A stretch of DNA of 38,549 nucleotides from Lachnospiraceae bacterium (GCA_021442595.1 JABUST010000105.1:1-38549); one strand, 5' to 3'. Numbered from the stretch's first letter, positions 16,101-26,092 are shown. Notes: generated by a model from the letters alone, not told the origin. Translations and numbers: made by a program.

Positions 16101-16132
16101 CAAGGACCCGTCTCTTACGAGACGGGCCCTTG
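16101..16132. terminator. bidirectional terminator between ECF and ileS
   Basis: Stem CAAGG + CCCGTCTC (16101-16114) with GAGACGGG + CCTTG (16119-16132), an A/C internal mismatch and TTAC loop. The A-run at 16093-16099 gives a T-run on the minus strand (for ileS); the plus strand has CTTTTG. Confidence 0.85.
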
Positions 16133-16234
16133 CTTTTGAACAGAGCACTGCGCAGCAAAGCTGCGGCCAAATACAATTCATAGAGATCCGGGAAGGATCA
16201 ATTCTGAAGGTGGATAGCCTCTCTTTTCAGTTGC

Positions 16235-19200
16235 TTAACCGATCTTCTTAACAGAGAAGGTAACTGCCTCTCCGTTTACATCCCACTCCTTAGTGTAGCC
16301 ATCTTCCAGAGTGCCGGGCACCAAAGCATCGCAGAGAGTGTCTGCAGCGATCTGCTCCTTGGCAGCTTCGATGATGGCGGAAAGCTTTTCGTTATCGCCG
16401 TAGGCGAAGGTGATATGATCCACCACTTCAAAGCCGGCTTCCTTACGCATGGTCTGCACCTTGCTGGTGACCTCATTCACATAACCTTCGGTAATGAGCT
16501 CTTCTGTCAGGTTGGTGTCCAGCGCCACAGTGAAGCCTGCCTCTGCCTGAGTGACAAAGCCGGGAACCTGGGACATCTCCTCCAGCACATCCTCTGCATA
16601 CAGATCCACGCTCTGACCGTTAAAGTCAAAGTGGATGCTGCCGCCGGCGGCCAGAGAGGCATGGGCTGCAGAAGGATCGGCCAGGGTGGAAAGGGCATTA
16701 CGGATCTGGCCAAGAAGCTTGCCGTACTTGGGTCCTACGGTCCGCAGCTGAGGCTTGTAGGAGTAGCTGACAAAGGCGCCTGCATCTTCGGTGAATTCCA
16801 CCTTCTTGATGTTCAGCTCCTCCCGGATAATCTCCGTATAGAAGTCAGGCAGCTCCTGGGGAGCCTGAACATACATGATGCTCAGAGGCTGACGGTTCTT
16901 CAGATTGGAAAGATTACGGCAGGCACGGCCCAGGGTGGTGATCTTCAGAACCTCATCCATGGCAGCTTCCAGCTCCTTATCCACAAATTCACTGCGGACA
17001 GCGGGGAAGTCGCACAGATGCACGCTCTCGGGAGCAGCAGCGTCCACAGAGCAAACCAGGTTGCGATAGATATCATCGGTCATGAAAGGAATCATGGGGG
17101 CAGCGGCCTTGCTGATCTCCACCAGGGTGGTGTACAGGGTCATGTAGGCATTGATCTTATCCTGCTCCATGCCCTTGGCCCAGTAGCGCTCACGGCCCCG
17201 GCGGACATACCAGTTGGAAAGATCATCCACAAAGGCCTGCAGCTCACGGGCAGCCTCGGGAATGGAGTAGTTCTCCAGATAGGAGTCTACAGCGCCGATG
17301 GTAGAATACAGACGACTCAGGATCCACTTATCCATGACAGAGAGCTTGTCGTACTCCAGGGCATACTTCGTGGGATCGAACTCGTCGATATTGGCGTAGA
17401 GGACGTAGAAGGCGTAGGTGTTCCACAGGGGACGCAGGAATTTGCGCTGTGCCTCCTGAACAGCCTTGCCGTGGAAGCGGTTGGGCAGCCAGGGAGCAGA
17501 GTTGATGTAGAAATACCAGCGGATGGCATCGGCGCCGTAGGTAGCCAGGGCCTCGAAGGGATCCACGGCGTTGCCCTTGGACTTGGACATCTTCTGACCG
17601 TTCTCATCCTGCACATGGCCCAGCACAATGACATTCTCGTAGGGAGCCTTGTTGAACAGCAGGGTGGATTCGGCCATGAGAGAGTGGAACCAGCCACGGG
17701 TCTGGTCTACGGCCTCGGAGATGAACTGAGCAGGGAAATTCTGCTCGAACAGCTCCTTATTCTCAAAGGGATAGTGGTACTGGGCAAAGGGCATGGCTCC
17801 GGAGTCGAACCAGCAATCGATGACCTCAGGGACCCTGCGCATGGTCTTTCCGCAGTGGGGACAGGTAAAGGTCACATTGTCGATATAAGGACGATGGAGC
17901 TCCACCTTGGCATCCTCGGGATTTCCGGAGCGGCGAGCCAGCTCTTCCCGGCTGCCGATGGATTCCTGGTGGGCGCAGCCTTCGCACTCCCAAATGTTCA
18001 GGGGGGTGCCCCAGTAGCGGTTGCGGGAGATGGCCCAGTCCTGAATGTTCTCCAGCCAGTTGCCGAAGCGGCCCTTGCCGATGGACTCGGGGATCCAGTT
18101 GACCGTGTTGTTATTGCGGATCAGATCGTCCCGAACAGCAGTCTCCTTGATGTACCAGGACTCCCGGGCGTAATAGATGAGAGGGGTATCACAGCGCCAG
18201 CAATGAGGATATTCATGCTCAAACTTAGGCGCGTCAAAGAGCTTACCTTCCTCATCCAGGTCCGTCAGCACCATGGGGTCGGCCTTCTTCACGAAGGTGC
18301 CGGCATAAGGGGTGTCTTCCGTCATCTCGCCCTTGCCGTTAACGAACTGTACGAAGGGCAGGTCATAAGCCCGGCCCACCTTAGAGTCGTCTTCACCGAA
18401 AGCCGGGGCAATGTGGACGATGCCGGTACCGTCGGACATGGTGACATAGGAGTCGCAGGTGACGAAGAAGCCCTTCTTGTGCTGCTTGTCGGCAGCCACC
18501 TTGGTGCAGGGGAAGAGGGGCTCATACTCTTTGTATTCCAGATCCTTGCCGGTGAAGGTCTCCAGGATCTCATAGGCAGGAGCTTCCTCCGTCTTCAGCT
18601 TGCCAAGGACGGTGTCCAGAAGAGCCTGAGCCATGTAATAGGTATAGCCGTCAGCAGCCTTCACCTTTACATAGGTATCTGCCGGATTCACGCAGAGGGC
18701 CACATTGGAGGGAAGGGTCCAGGGAGTGGTGGTCCAGGCCAGGAAGAAGGCATCCTCCCCAACTACCTTGAAGCGCACGATGGCAGAGCGCTCCTTGACA
18801 GTCTTATAGCCCTGAGCCACCTCGGCGGTGGACAGAGGGGTTCCGCAGCGGGGGCAGTAGGGGACAATCTTAAAGCCCTTATAGAGAAGGCCCTTGTTCC
18901 AGATCTGATTCAGCGCCCACCATTCGGACTCAATGTAGTCATCGTGATAGGTGACATAAGGATCCTCCATATCGGCCCAGAAGCCCACAGTGCCGGAGAA
19001 ATCCTCCCACATGCCCTTATATTTCCACACGGATTCCTTACACTTGGAGATAAAGTCCTCCATGCCGTAGGCTTCGATCTGATCCTTGCCGTTCAGGCCA
19101 AGAAGCTTCTCCACCTCCAGCTCTACCGGCAGTCCGTGGGTATCCCAACCGGCCTTTCGGGGAACCATATATCCCTTCATGGTGCGGTAGCGGGGAATCA

Positions 19201-19399
19201 TATCCTTAATGACACGGGTCAGCACATGGCCGATGTGAGGCTTGCCGTTGGCCGTGGGAGGTCCGTCATAAAACATGAATACGGGAGAACCTTCCCGCAT
19301 GGCGATGCTTTTCTCAAACACATGCTCCTGATTCCAGAAATCAAGAACAGCCTTTTCCCGCTCGGTGAAATTCATGTCGGGGGAAACTTTTTTATACAT
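16235..19399 (-). CDS. ileS: isoleucyl-tRNA synthetase, type 2
   Basis: A 1054-residue class I aminoacyl-tRNA synthetase charging tRNA-Ile, with a CP1 editing domain that hydrolyses mischarged Val. HIGH is at residues 55-58 and KMSKS at about 603-607; GWDTHGLPVELEVEK near 105 (Thr before His-Gly-Leu-Pro) and the length above 1000 point to IleRS type 2, the eukaryote-like form that lacks the C-terminal zinc module of type 1 and is typically mupirocin-tolerant. CPRCGTPLS and CPHCGKTM are internal zinc-like pairs. The start has AAGGAG before ATG. No T-box leader (no GGTGGNACCGCG) precedes it; an extended -10 (TGG-TAAAAT) lies at 19479-19487 on the minus strand. Confidence 0.97.
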   Translation of the reverse strand: MYKKVSPDMNFTEREKAVLDFWNQEHVFEKSIAMREGSPVFMFYDGPPTANGKPHIGHVLTRVIKDMIPRYRTMKGYMVPRKAGWDTHGLPVELEVEKLLGLNGKDQIEAYGMEDFISKCKESVWKYKGMWEDFSGTVGFWADMEDPYVTYHDDYIESEWWALNQIWNKGLLYKGFKIVPYCPRCGTPLSTAEVAQGYKTVKERSAIVRFKVVGEDAFFLAWTTTPWTLPSNVALCVNPADTYVKVKAADGYTYYMAQALLDTVLGKLKTEEAPAYEILETFTGKDLEYKEYEPLFPCTKVAADKQHKKGFFVTCDSYVTMSDGTGIVHIAPAFGEDDSKVGRAYDLPFVQFVNGKGEMTEDTPYAGTFVKKADPMVLTDLDEEGKLFDAPKFEHEYPHCWRCDTPLIYYARESWYIKETAVRDDLIRNNNTVNWIPESIGKGRFGNWLENIQDWAISRNRYWGTPLNIWECEGCAHQESIGSREELARRSGNPEDAKVELHRPYIDNVTFTCPHCGKTMRRVPEVIDCWFDSGAMPFAQYHYPFENKELFEQNFPAQFISEAVDQTRGWFHSLMAESTLLFNKAPYENVIVLGHVQDENGQKMSKSKGNAVDPFEALATYGADAIRWYFYINSAPWLPNRFHGKAVQEAQRKFLRPLWNTYAFYVLYANIDEFDPTKYALEYDKLSVMDKWILSRLYSTIGAVDSYLENYSIPEAARELQAFVDDLSNWYVRRGRERYWAKGMEQDKINAYMTLYTTLVEISKAAAPMIPFMTDDIYRNLVCSVDAAAPESVHLCDFPAVRSEFVDKELEAAMDEVLKITTLGRACRNLSNLKNRQPLSIMYVQAPQELPDFYTEIIREELNIKKVEFTEDAGAFVSYSYKPQLRTVGPKYGKLLGQIRNALSTLADPSAAHASLAAGGSIHFDFNGQSVDLYAEDVLEEMSQVPGFVTQAEAGFTVALDTNLTEELITEGYVNEVTSKVQTMRKEAGFEVVDHITFAYGDNEKLSAIIEAAKEQIAADTLCDALVPGTLEDGYTKEWDVNGEAVTFSVKKIG

Positions 19400-19478
19400 T
19401 TCATACTCCTTCCGAAGTTTTTGTGCAGTGAAGACCGGTCCTGAAACGGCTGCGAATGCAGGACGGTATCAAAGTGCC

Positions 19479-19487
19479 ATTTTACCA
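19479..19487 (-). promoter_or_regulatory. extended -10 upstream of ileS
   Basis: On the minus strand, TGG-TAAAAT; the -35 region is poor. It lies about 80 nt before the ileS start. Confidence 0.5.
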
Positions 19488-19503
19488 CTAAGCGGGCAAA
19501 AAG

Positions 19504-19537
19504 AAAAGCCCCGCAGATATCATCTGCAGGGCTTTTC
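19504..19537 (-). terminator. terminator of the 19591-20205 gene
   Basis: AAAAGCCC...CGCAGAT pairs with ATCTGCAGGGCTTTT around a small loop. On the minus strand it runs into CTTTTCTTTTT. It lies between the end of the anchored-protein gene and the ileS promoter. Confidence 0.8.
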
Positions 19538-19590
19538 CGTTCATTTCGCGGCATTTACCGAAGGAATCAGTTTCGGCATGTCACAGATAA

Positions 19591-20205
19591 TTACTTAATG
19601 GTGAAAGCGTACTCATCAAGCTCTTCGGTGGAGAGGATCTTGACGAAGCCGGCGGTGATCTCCAGAGAATCGCAGCTGAAGCAGCGGGCATCTACCTTGT
19701 AGGAGATGAGGACGTACTCGCCATCCGGAATCTTTACATAATTCAGCTTCTGGTTCTTTCCAAGAGGATTCAGCAGAACGTCTGCGCCGTCAACCTGAGT
19801 CTTGGGGAAGCCCTGAGTGGTGATCTCTTCACCGTACATGTTGTCGATACGGATGGAGATGGTGGAGGTCTCTTCGTCCATTCCGATGTAGGAGACAGCT
19901 ACCTTACCGTCAAACAGACCGATAGCACCCTCCAGCTCCTCAAGAGGCTTAGCCTCGCCGGTGGGATCCATATCCGTGATAACGGTGGTTGCGCCGGTGG
20001 GAGATACGATAGAAGATTCGGAAGCTTCGGAAGACTCGCCGGATGCAGTCTCGGTCACGGCACTGGAGGCGTTCATGGTGGCTTCCAGTCTCTTTGCATC
20101 ACGCACCTTAGCCATAATGATCAGGACCACCATGGCGATCAGGATCAGGGAAGGAAAGATCAGTCGAGCGAGCTGTTTTCTTTGCATTGTATTCATGTTT
20201 GTCAT
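19591..20205 (-). CDS. membrane-anchored protein of unknown function
   Basis: A 204-residue protein: a short basic N-terminus, one hydrophobic segment (LIFPSLILIAMVVLIIMA, about residues 14-32), a Ser/Glu/Thr-rich linker (about 42-85) and a C-terminal domain of about 115 residues rich in beta-type sequence (IGLFDGKVAVSYIG, YVKIPDGEYVLISY), probably outside the cell. I do not recognise the domain. The ATG (20203-20205) overlaps the TGA of a 12-codon upstream ORF in ATGA fashion, and no independent ribosome site is visible, so its translation is probably coupled to that ORF. Promoter at 20284-20312. Confidence 0.75.
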   Translation of the reverse strand: MTNMNTMQRKQLARLIFPSLILIAMVVLIIMAKVRDAKRLEATMNASSAVTETASGESSEASESSIVSPTGATTVITDMDPTGEAKPLEELEGAIGLFDGKVAVSYIGMDEETSTISIRIDNMYGEEITTQGFPKTQVDGADVLLNPLGKNQKLNYVKIPDGEYVLISYKVDARCFSCDSLEITAGFVKILSTEELDEYAFTIK

Positions 20206-20240
20206 TGCAGCGAGTACTTCGGCCTAAGAAGCTGAAGCAT
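20202..20240 (-). CDS. 12-codon upstream ORF (leader peptide)
   Basis: Minus-strand ORF MLQLLRPKYSLQ, preceded by AAAGGAGGAGG, the strongest ribosome site in this stretch. It ends in TGA overlapping the ATG of the anchored-protein gene. It lies downstream of the TTGAAT-17-TATGAT promoter, so it is in the transcript. The composition (three Leu in the first five codons, rare-type AGG and CCG codons) could allow attenuation or simply provide ribosomes by coupling. Confidence 0.55.
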   Translation of the reverse strand: MLQLLRPKYSLQ

Positions 20241-20283
20241 TCCGCTACCTCCTCCTTTGTATTTTGATAAGAGTATGTACATA

Positions 20284-20312
20284 ATCATACAAGTTTCATG
20301 GTCAAAATTCAA
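20284..20312 (-). promoter_or_regulatory. promoter of leader ORF and anchored-protein gene
   Basis: On the minus strand, TTGAAT (20307-20312), a 17-bp spacer and TATGAT (20284-20289). Confidence 0.75.
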
Positions 20313-20358
20313 GGGGTATTCCCGCAATTTGCACAAAAACTTTCAGAAAAAAGGGTAA

Positions 20359-21753
20359 TCATGTACGAAAGACCTTGTCGGGATTCAGAATATGATTGGG
20401 GTCAAAGGCGCCCTTGATGCCTCTCATAAGAGAAATCTGAGCGGGTCCCAGACAGTCGGCCAGGTAGTCTCTCTTTGCATATCCGATGCCGTGCTCGCCG
20501 CTTACAAGACCGCCGTACTCCGCTGCTCTGTCGTACATGCGGCGGAAGGCCTCATTGAGAATTTCTTCAAATTCCTCTGAAGAGTAGTCATCCCGGCAGA
20601 TATAGATGTGCAGATTTCCGTCTCCCGCATGGCCGAAGCTTGGAATGCGCACCTTCAGATCGGCAGCGATCTCATGGGTGTATTTGATGAAGTCGGCAAT
20701 GCGGCTTCTGGGGACCACCACATCGCACTCATCCATCATGGTGGTGGAGGACTTAATGGCCTCCAGGAAGGCTCCCCGGGCATCCCATACGGATTTCTTC
20801 CGCTCGGGTGTATCTACAAAGTAGGCATCAATGGCTCCGTTCTCCATGCAGATGGCAGCAGCCTTCTCGTAGTTGGCTTTGACTTCACCTGGGGCTCCGT
20901 CAAAGGTCAGAAGAATGTAGGCGTCGCTGGAGGTGTCGGGGAATTTCTTGGAGAGGTAATCCTCGGCAAACAGGATGACATCCCGGGAGAAATACTCGAT
21001 GGCCGTAGGATTGATGGGGGAGGCTGCCAGCTTGGGCACCGTATCCAGGGCCTCGTCCATGGTGGGGAAGGGTACCAGAAGACTCAGGGAGGTCTCGGGT
21101 AGAGGAATAATCTTCAAAACGGCCTTTGTGATAATGCCCAGGGTTCCCTCGGAGCCTATCATCAGGTTCAGCAGGCTGTAGCCGGAGGAATTCTTAACGG
21201 TCTTTCCTCCCATCTCCACCACTTCTCCGGAGGGGAGAACCACCGTGAGCCCCCGGACATAGTCCCGGGTGACACCGTAGCGCACAGCCCGCATGCCCCC
21301 GGCGTTAGTGGAAATGTTCCCGCCGATGGTGGCTGTCTTTTCACCCGGATCCGGAGGATAGAAGAAGCCCTTTTCCTCCACATAGGCGGCCAGCTCCATC
21401 AGGAGCACGCCGGGCTCTGTGGTAACGGTCAGATTCTTTTCATCCAGCTCCAGAATGTGATTCATTTTGGAGGTGCACAGCATGATGCCTCCGTGGACTG
21501 CCACGCTGGAGCCCACCAGACCGGTGCCGGCGCCTCTGGTAGTGACGGGAATATGCTTCTCATTGGCATACTTCAGGATGGCGGAGACCTCCTGGGTAGA
21601 GGTGACGAACACCAGGACCTCCGGGTAATTCTCCGTGCCGCTGAGTTCATCATGGGCATAATCGGAAAGGATCTCGTCGCCCACTTGAATGCGGCTTTCG
21701 GGAATCAGGCTTTTCAGATAAGCCAGATCGGCGGGGGTGACCTTGTTATACAT
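20359..21753 (-). CDS. FAD-linked D-lactate dehydrogenase, electron-bifurcating type
   Basis: A 464-residue GlcD/LctD-family flavoprotein that oxidises D-2-hydroxy acids, most likely lactate to pyruvate. The FAD-binding PCMH domain shows [34 protein letters not shown] and [10 protein letters not shown] (residues about 70-210); the C-terminal oxidase domain shows [14 protein letters not shown] and [14 protein letters not shown]. It overlaps the end of etfA by 8 nt and is the last gene of etfB-etfA-ldh. That order matches the Acetobacterium woodii type Ldh/Etf complex, in which EtfAB couples lactate oxidation on NAD+ to reduced ferredoxin (electron confurcation); the same is inferred here. A fermentative anaerobe using lactate fits. 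Confidence 0.93.
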   Translation of the reverse strand: MYNKVTPADLAYLKSLIPESRIQVGDEILSDYAHDELSGTENYPEVLVFVTSTQEVSAILKYANEKHIPVTTRGAGTGLVGSSVAVHGGIMLCTSKMNHILELDEKNLTVTTEPGVLLMELAAYVEEKGFFYPPDPGEKTATIGGNISTNAGGMRAVRYGVTRDYVRGLTVVLPSGEVVEMGGKTVKNSSGYSLLNLMIGSEGTLGIITKAVLKIIPLPETSLSLLVPFPTMDEALDTVPKLAASPINPTAIEYFSRDVILFAEDYLSKKFPDTSSDAYILLTFDGAPGEVKANYEKAAAICMENGAIDAYFVDTPERKKSVWDARGAFLEAIKSSTTMMDECDVVVPRSRIADFIKYTHEIAADLKVRIPSFGHAGDGNLHIYICRDDYSSEEFEEILNEAFRRMYDRAAEYGGLVSGEHGIGYAKRDYLADCLGPAQISLMRGIKGAFDPNHILNPDKVFRT

Positions 21754-22945
21754 GCTTTGCCTCCTTTACCATGGAGATCATCTCCGGAAGGATCTCGTAG
21801 AGATCGCCGATAACGTTGTACTGAGCAATGGAAAAGATGGGTGCCTCAGGATCTGTGTTCACGGCAATGATGCAGTCCGAAGACTTCATGCCGGCGGCGA
21901 ACTGAACGGCGCCGCTGATGCCGAAGGTGAAGATCAGCTTGGGCTTCACGGTCTTTCCGGACAGGCCGATCTGGTGGGAAGCATCCAGCCATCCCGCTTC
22001 CACCAGGGGTCTGGTGCAGGCCAGCTTGGCTCCCATAAGCTCCGCCAGCTCACGGGCCAGGTCTATATCGGCTTTGGATTTCAGTCCGCGGCCCACAGCC
22101 ACGATGACCTCTGCTTCGGAAATATCCTCGGCAGCAGGTTTCAGGATGAAATCCTCCACCCGGATCCGTTTGTCCTCCCAGGCGGGATCCACCTTCATGG
22201 ACACCACTTCACCGGAAGGATCCTCCTGCAGCGCCGGGGCTGAGAAGACCTTGTAGCGAACCGTGGCGAACTGGGGACGAGTCTTGGTGGAAATAATCTG
22301 GGCCATGATGTTGCCGCCGAAGGCAGGACGAATCTGGACCAGGTCCGTATTTGGCTTCATCTCCAGCGCCGTGCAGTCGGCAGTGAGGCCGGTGCGGAAG
22401 CGGCAGGCGATGCGGGGAGCCAGAGAACGGCCCACATTTGTGGCGCCCACCAGCACGGAGGAGGGATGCTCCTTCTCAATGAAATCGGCAAAAGCGTTGG
22501 CGTAGGTAGTATTGGAGAAGAAGCGGAACATGGGATCCTCGTACACGAAGACCTTATCTACGCCGCTGCGCAGCAGGTCCTCCGTCTTTCCCGAAGCGTC
22601 ATCGGTGATGAGCACGGCGCAGACCGGATGGTTGGTGACCTTTGCCAGTTCTTTGGCTTTGCCGATGAGCTCAAAGGTAACGGGGTGGACCCGGCCCTCG
22701 GAGCTGTCTGCGAATACGGCAATGCCTTTCCAATCCTCTTTGCAGACGGTGGGTGCGGGTTCGTCATTTATATATTCCACGACCCCCTCGGGACCCTTGC
22801 GCACACACATGCGGCACATTTTGCAGGCGGAGGAGATCCGGAGCTCTTTTTCTTCATAACTAATGGCAGAGAAGGGACACAGGGCAATGAGCTGCTGAGC
22901 AGCCTGCTCTGTGACTTTCTCCTGATGGATCCTGAGTTCAGGCAT
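21746..22945 (-). CDS. etfA: electron transfer flavoprotein alpha subunit with ferredoxin-like N-terminus
   Basis: A 399-residue EtfA. Residues about 70-380 are the ETF alpha region, with [18 protein letters not shown], a [10 protein letters not shown] motif and the C-terminal FAD site ([43 protein letters not shown]-like [10 protein letters not shown]). The N-terminal 60 residues are an extra ferredoxin-like piece with four Cys: C23 (followed by Pro) and C41-x-x-C44-x-x-C47. This is what is needed for one [4Fe-4S] cluster, the second cluster of a bacterial ferredoxin having lost its ligands. Such an extension is known in bifurcating EtfA of lactate and caffeyl-CoA systems. Confidence 0.94.
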   Translation of the reverse strand: MPELRIHQEKVTEQAAQQLIALCPFSAISYEEKELRISSACKMCRMCVRKGPEGVVEYINDEPAPTVCKEDWKGIAVFADSSEGRVHPVTFELIGKAKELAKVTNHPVCAVLITDDASGKTEDLLRSGVDKVFVYEDPMFRFFSNTTYANAFADFIEKEHPSSVLVGATNVGRSLAPRIACRFRTGLTADCTALEMKPNTDLVQIRPAFGGNIMAQIISTKTRPQFATVRYKVFSAPALQEDPSGEVVSMKVDPAWEDKRIRVEDFILKPAAEDISEAEVIVAVGRGLKSKADIDLARELAELMGAKLACTRPLVEAGWLDASHQIGLSGKTVKPKLIFTFGISGAVQFAAGMKSSDCIIAVNTDPEAPIFSIAQYNVIGDLYEILPEMISMVKEAKHV

Positions 22946-22977
22946 GGGATAGACTCCTTTTAATCGTGTATAGGGTA

Positions 22978-23772
22978 TCAGAGAAACTTCTTCTGAAGAA
23001 GAACGTCCAGAACCTGGGCGGCAGCTTCCTTGCCGGTGCCGCTGATGACAGCATGATCATCGGAGATATCCGGAGGGAAAATGCGCTCTACGGCAGTGGC
23101 AGAGCCTGCCAGTCCGTAATGCTTGGGATCCTTGTCTTCAAAAAAGTCCAGACTGATCTGGGACAGAGGCTCCTCTCCGGACTCAATCTGCTTTTTCAAC
23201 TTATAAGAAGGAAGTCTGGGAGTGTTGATCTCCGCATCGGTACACAGGAGGCAGGGAAGCTTGATCTTGGCGGTCAGGACCGTGGAACCCAGCTCAGAGA
23301 CTACCTGAATGACATTCTCATTTACAGGGGTGATGCTGCGGACATTGGAATACTGGGGAAGTCCCAGAAACTCTGCCATCTCGGCCCCCACCTGAGCGGT
23401 GTCACCGTCAGTGGTCTGCTTGCCGCAGAGAATCAGGTCCACATGGCCCATGGTCTTGATGGCGGAGGACAGGGTGTAGGATGTGGCCAGAACGTCTGCG
23501 CCGCCGAGACGCCGGTCGGAGATCAGGATGCCTGAGTCGGCACCCATGTACAGGGCTTCTCTCAGCACATCATTGGCGGCGGGAGGACCCATGGTGATGA
23601 CCCGGACGGTTCCGCCCTCCCGGGTGCGGAGGGTGAGGGCTGCCTCCAGGGCATAAAGATCATAGGGATTCATCTTGGTGTTGGCTCCGTCTCTTATGAG
23701 GACGCCGGTTTCAGGGTCCACCTTTACATTGGAGCTGGCAGGTACCTGCTTGATGCAGACGACAATATCCAT
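22978..23772 (-). CDS. etfB: electron transfer flavoprotein beta subunit
   Basis: A 264-residue EtfB. MDIVVCIKQVPASSNVKVDP is the classic start, and CGKQTTDGDTAQVGAEMAEFL (about residues 120-140) is the conserved FAD/AMP region; a bifurcating FAD replaces AMP in this Etf type. It is the first gene of the operon, with etfA 32 bp downstream. The start at 23772 has AAAGGA with 6-nt spacing; the longer ORF from 23838 has no site and begins next to the promoter. Promoter TTGAAA-17-TAAACT at 23829-23857. Confidence 0.94.
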   Translation of the reverse strand: MDIVVCIKQVPASSNVKVDPETGVLIRDGANTKMNPYDLYALEAALTLRTREGGTVRVITMGPPAANDVLREALYMGADSGILISDRRLGGADVLATSYTLSSAIKTMGHVDLILCGKQTTDGDTAQVGAEMAEFLGLPQYSNVRSITPVNENVIQVVSELGSTVLTAKIKLPCLLCTDAEINTPRLPSYKLKKQIESGEEPLSQISLDFFEDKDPKHYGLAGSATAVERIFPPDISDDHAVISGTGKEAAAQVLDVLLQKKFL

Positions 23773-23828
23773 AGGGGTTCCTTTCATAGAGACCGCAGGG
23801 TACAGCCCGCGGCAAATGATCTTATTCC

Positions 23829-23857
23829 AGTTTATCAAAAGGAGGGAGGTTTTTCAA
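23829..23857 (-). promoter_or_regulatory. promoter of etfBA-ldh operon
   Basis: On the minus strand, TTGAAA (23852-23857), a 17-bp spacer and TAAACT (23829-23834) with TGA before it. It is divergent from the uraA promoter. Confidence 0.7.
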
Positions 23858-23957
23858 TCCAAAGGCTTCCGGGAACTGAAGAGAAACCGGGCTGCAAAGA
23901 TGATGGCAGTGTCAAAATATACCCATCCATATATGTGCATTTTGGCATTATTTTTAC

Positions 23958-23986
23958 TTGCACCCAAGAAGCCATGTCCTTATAAT
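23958..23986 (+). promoter_or_regulatory. promoter of uraA-upp
   Basis: TTGCAC (23958-23963), a 17-bp spacer and a perfect TATAAT (23981-23986). The leader is only about 35 nt, too short for a PyrR attenuator. Confidence 0.85.
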
Positions 23987-24026
23987 ATATGAGAATTTTT
24001 AACCAATTACTCTTGGAGGTCTTGTG

Positions 24027-25421
24027 ATGAGTAAAGTCAACCAGCAGGAAGCCATCCGCGACGCCCGCAAGCTTGGCGTGCCGAAGATGCTTCTCCTCGG
24101 AATCCAGCACATGTTCGCCATGTTCGGCGCCACCATTCTGGTTCCCATTCTTGTTAACGGATACTTTGGCAACGAGCTGACTGCAGCTCTGACGGTTCAG
24201 GTCACCCTGTTCTGCGCAGGTGCCGGTACCCTTTTGTTCCATCTGTGCAGCAAGTTCAAGGTTCCCGCTTTCCTGGGTTCCTCCTTTGCTTTCCTGGGCG
24301 GCTTTGCTACCGTCGCTTCTCTTGATACCGGCATCTACGCCGGCATGCCCGCTAACGAGAAGGTCCTGTACGCTTGCGGCGGTATCGTAGTCGCCGGCGC
24401 TCTGTACCTGGTTCTGGCTCTCATCGTGAAGCTGGTAGGCATCAAGCGTGTTATGCGTTTCCTGCCTCCCGTGGTCACCGGCCCCATCATCATCTGCATT
24501 GGTCTGGGTCTGGCAGGCTCCGCCATCGGCAACGCCTCCACCAACTGGCTCATTGCTCTGGTTGCCCTGGTCACCATCATTGTTTTCAACATCTGGGGCA
24601 AGGGAATGTTCCGCATCATCCCCATCCTGATGGGTGTAGCCATTGCCTACGCATTCGCTCTGATCCTTCACTTCTGCGGTGCTGTGAATCCTGACGGATC
24701 TGCCATCTTTGATTTCCAGCAGATCGCCGACGCAAAGCTGGTAGGACTTCCTCCTTTCCGTATCGCCAAGTTCGACATCACCTCCATTCTGGTCATGGCT
24801 CCCATTGCTCTGGCTACCATGATGGAGCATATCGGAGATATTTCTGCCATCTCCGCCACCACCTCCAACAACTTCCTGGCTGATCCCGGTCTGCACCGCA
24901 CCCTCATCGGTGATGGTCTGGCCACTTCTCTTGCCGGTCTTTTCGGCGGTCCCGCCAACACCACCTACGGCGAGAACACCGGCGTTCTGGAGCTCTCCAA
25001 GGTGTATGATCCCATGGTCATCCGCATCGCTGCTGTGTTTGCCATCGTGCTCAGCTTCATCCCCAAGGTGTCTGCTATCATCAGCACCATGCCCGCCTCC
25101 ATCATCGGCGGTGTCAGCTTCATGCTCTACGGTATGATCTCCGCCATCGGTGTTCGCAACATCGTTGAGAACAAGGTGGATCTGACCAAGTCCCGCAACC
25201 TGATTATCGCAGCTGTTATTCTGGTCTGCGGTCTGGGCTTCAGCAGCGGACTTACCTTCCAGGTTGGTTCTGTTTCCATCACTCTGACCGGACTGGCCAT
25301 CGCTGCCATCGCAGGTATCATCCTGAATCTGGTGCTTCCCGGAAACGACTATGAGTTCGGAAAGAACCCTGAGGGAGACAAGCATCGCGGTGTTTCCATC
25401 GACGCAACTTCCAAGGATTGA
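24027..25421 (+). CDS. uraA: uracil permease (NCS2 family)
   Basis: A 464-residue nucleobase-cation symporter 2 protein, importing uracil with protons. About fourteen membrane segments are expected. Signatures: [14 protein letters not shown] near residue 28, [16 protein letters not shown] near 150, [12 protein letters not shown] near 270 (substrate Glu) and [16 protein letters not shown] near 310 (the NCS2 hallmark). Upp follows 23 bp downstream, forming a uracil uptake-and-salvage pair. The start at ATG 24027 has GGAGG at 24015-24019; GTG 24024 is possible. C-ending codons are heavily used in this gene and in upp, suggesting high expression. Confidence 0.96.
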   Translation: MSKVNQQEAIRDARKLGVPKMLLLGIQHMFAMFGATILVPILVNGYFGNELTAALTVQVTLFCAGAGTLLFHLCSKFKVPAFLGSSFAFLGGFATVASLDTGIYAGMPANEKVLYACGGIVVAGALYLVLALIVKLVGIKRVMRFLPPVVTGPIIICIGLGLAGSAIGNASTNWLIALVALVTIIVFNIWGKGMFRIIPILMGVAIAYAFALILHFCGAVNPDGSAIFDFQQIADAKLVGLPPFRIAKFDITSILVMAPIALATMMEHIGDISAISATTSNNFLADPGLHRTLIGDGLATSLAGLFGGPANTTYGENTGVLELSKVYDPMVIRIAAVFAIVLSFIPKVSAIISTMPASIIGGVSFMLYGMISAIGVRNIVENKVDLTKSRNLIIAAVILVCGLGFSSGLTFQVGSVSITLTGLAIAAIAGIILNLVLPGNDYEFGKNPEGDKHRGVSIDATSKD

Positions 25422-25444
25422 TCGGAACAAAAAAGGAGACTGTC

Positions 25445-26092
25445 ATGGTAGGTTATAAGAACTATACTAACATCCACATTTTTGATCATCCTCTGATCCA
25501 GCATAAGATTTCTCTGATGAGAGACAAGGCTACCGGTACCAATGAGTTCCGCAAGCTGGTGGATGAGGTTGCGACCCTGGAGGGATATGAGGCTCTGGCC
25601 GATCTTCCTACGGAAGAGGTTCAGGTGGAGACTCCCATTGAAAGCTGCTACACCACCATGATCGCCGGACGCAAGCTGGCCATCGTGCCCATCCTTCGCG
25701 CCGGTCTGGGCATGGTCTCCGGACTGCTGACTCTGGTACCCACCGCTAAGGTAGGCCATATCGGTATGTACCGCGATGAGGAGACCCATGAGCCCCACGA
25801 GTACTACTGCAAGCTGCCCAATCCCATCAGCGAACGCCTGATCATCGTCACCGATCCCATGCTGGCCACCGGCGGAAGCGCTGTAGACGCCATCAATCAG
25901 ATCAAGGCACACGGCGGTGTGAACATTAAGTTCATGTGCATCATCGCTGCTCCCGAAGGTCTGGAGCGTCTGGCCGAGGCTCATCCCGATGTACAGATCT
26001 ACGTGGGACATTTGGACAGAGAACTGAATGCAGCCGCTTACATCTGCCCCGGTCTGGGAGATGCCGGCGACCGCATCTTCGGTACCAAGTAA
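25445..26092 (+). CDS. upp: uracil phosphoribosyltransferase
   Basis: A 215-residue enzyme, uracil + PRPP to UMP + PPi, the salvage step after UraA import. Visible: [16 protein letters not shown] at the N-terminus, [26 protein letters not shown], the PRPP loop [16 protein letters not shown] (about residues 130-145) and the C-terminal [16 protein letters not shown]. The length is normal (about 208-215). AAGGAG at 25433-25438 fixes the start at 25445. It is cotranscribed with uraA and ends at the terminator 26123-26189. Confidence 0.97.
   Translation: MVGYKNYTNIHIFDHPLIQHKISLMRDKATGTNEFRKLVDEVATLEGYEALADLPTEEVQVETPIESCYTTMIAGRKLAIVPILRAGLGMVSGLLTLVPTAKVGHIGMYRDEETHEPHEYYCKLPNPISERLIIVTDPMLATGGSAVDAINQIKAHGGVNIKFMCIIAAPEGLERLAEAHPDVQIYVGHLDRELNAAAYICPGLGDAGDRIFGTK

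Noticed and set aside
16415-19444. 1009-codon open frame on the plus strand opposite ileS
   Set aside because: Antisense shadow of ileS, caused by codon bias; no domain and no start signals.
19400-19590. T-box leader for ileS
   Set aside because: No T-box sequence and no antiterminator on the minus strand; the hairpin present ends the gene before it.
23987-24026. PyrR attenuator before uraA
   Set aside because: The leader is about 35 nt, with no hairpins.
23835-25430. 531-codon minus-strand frame opposite uraA
   Set aside because: Shadow of uraA; polar low-complexity translation, runs through the uraA and etfB promoters.
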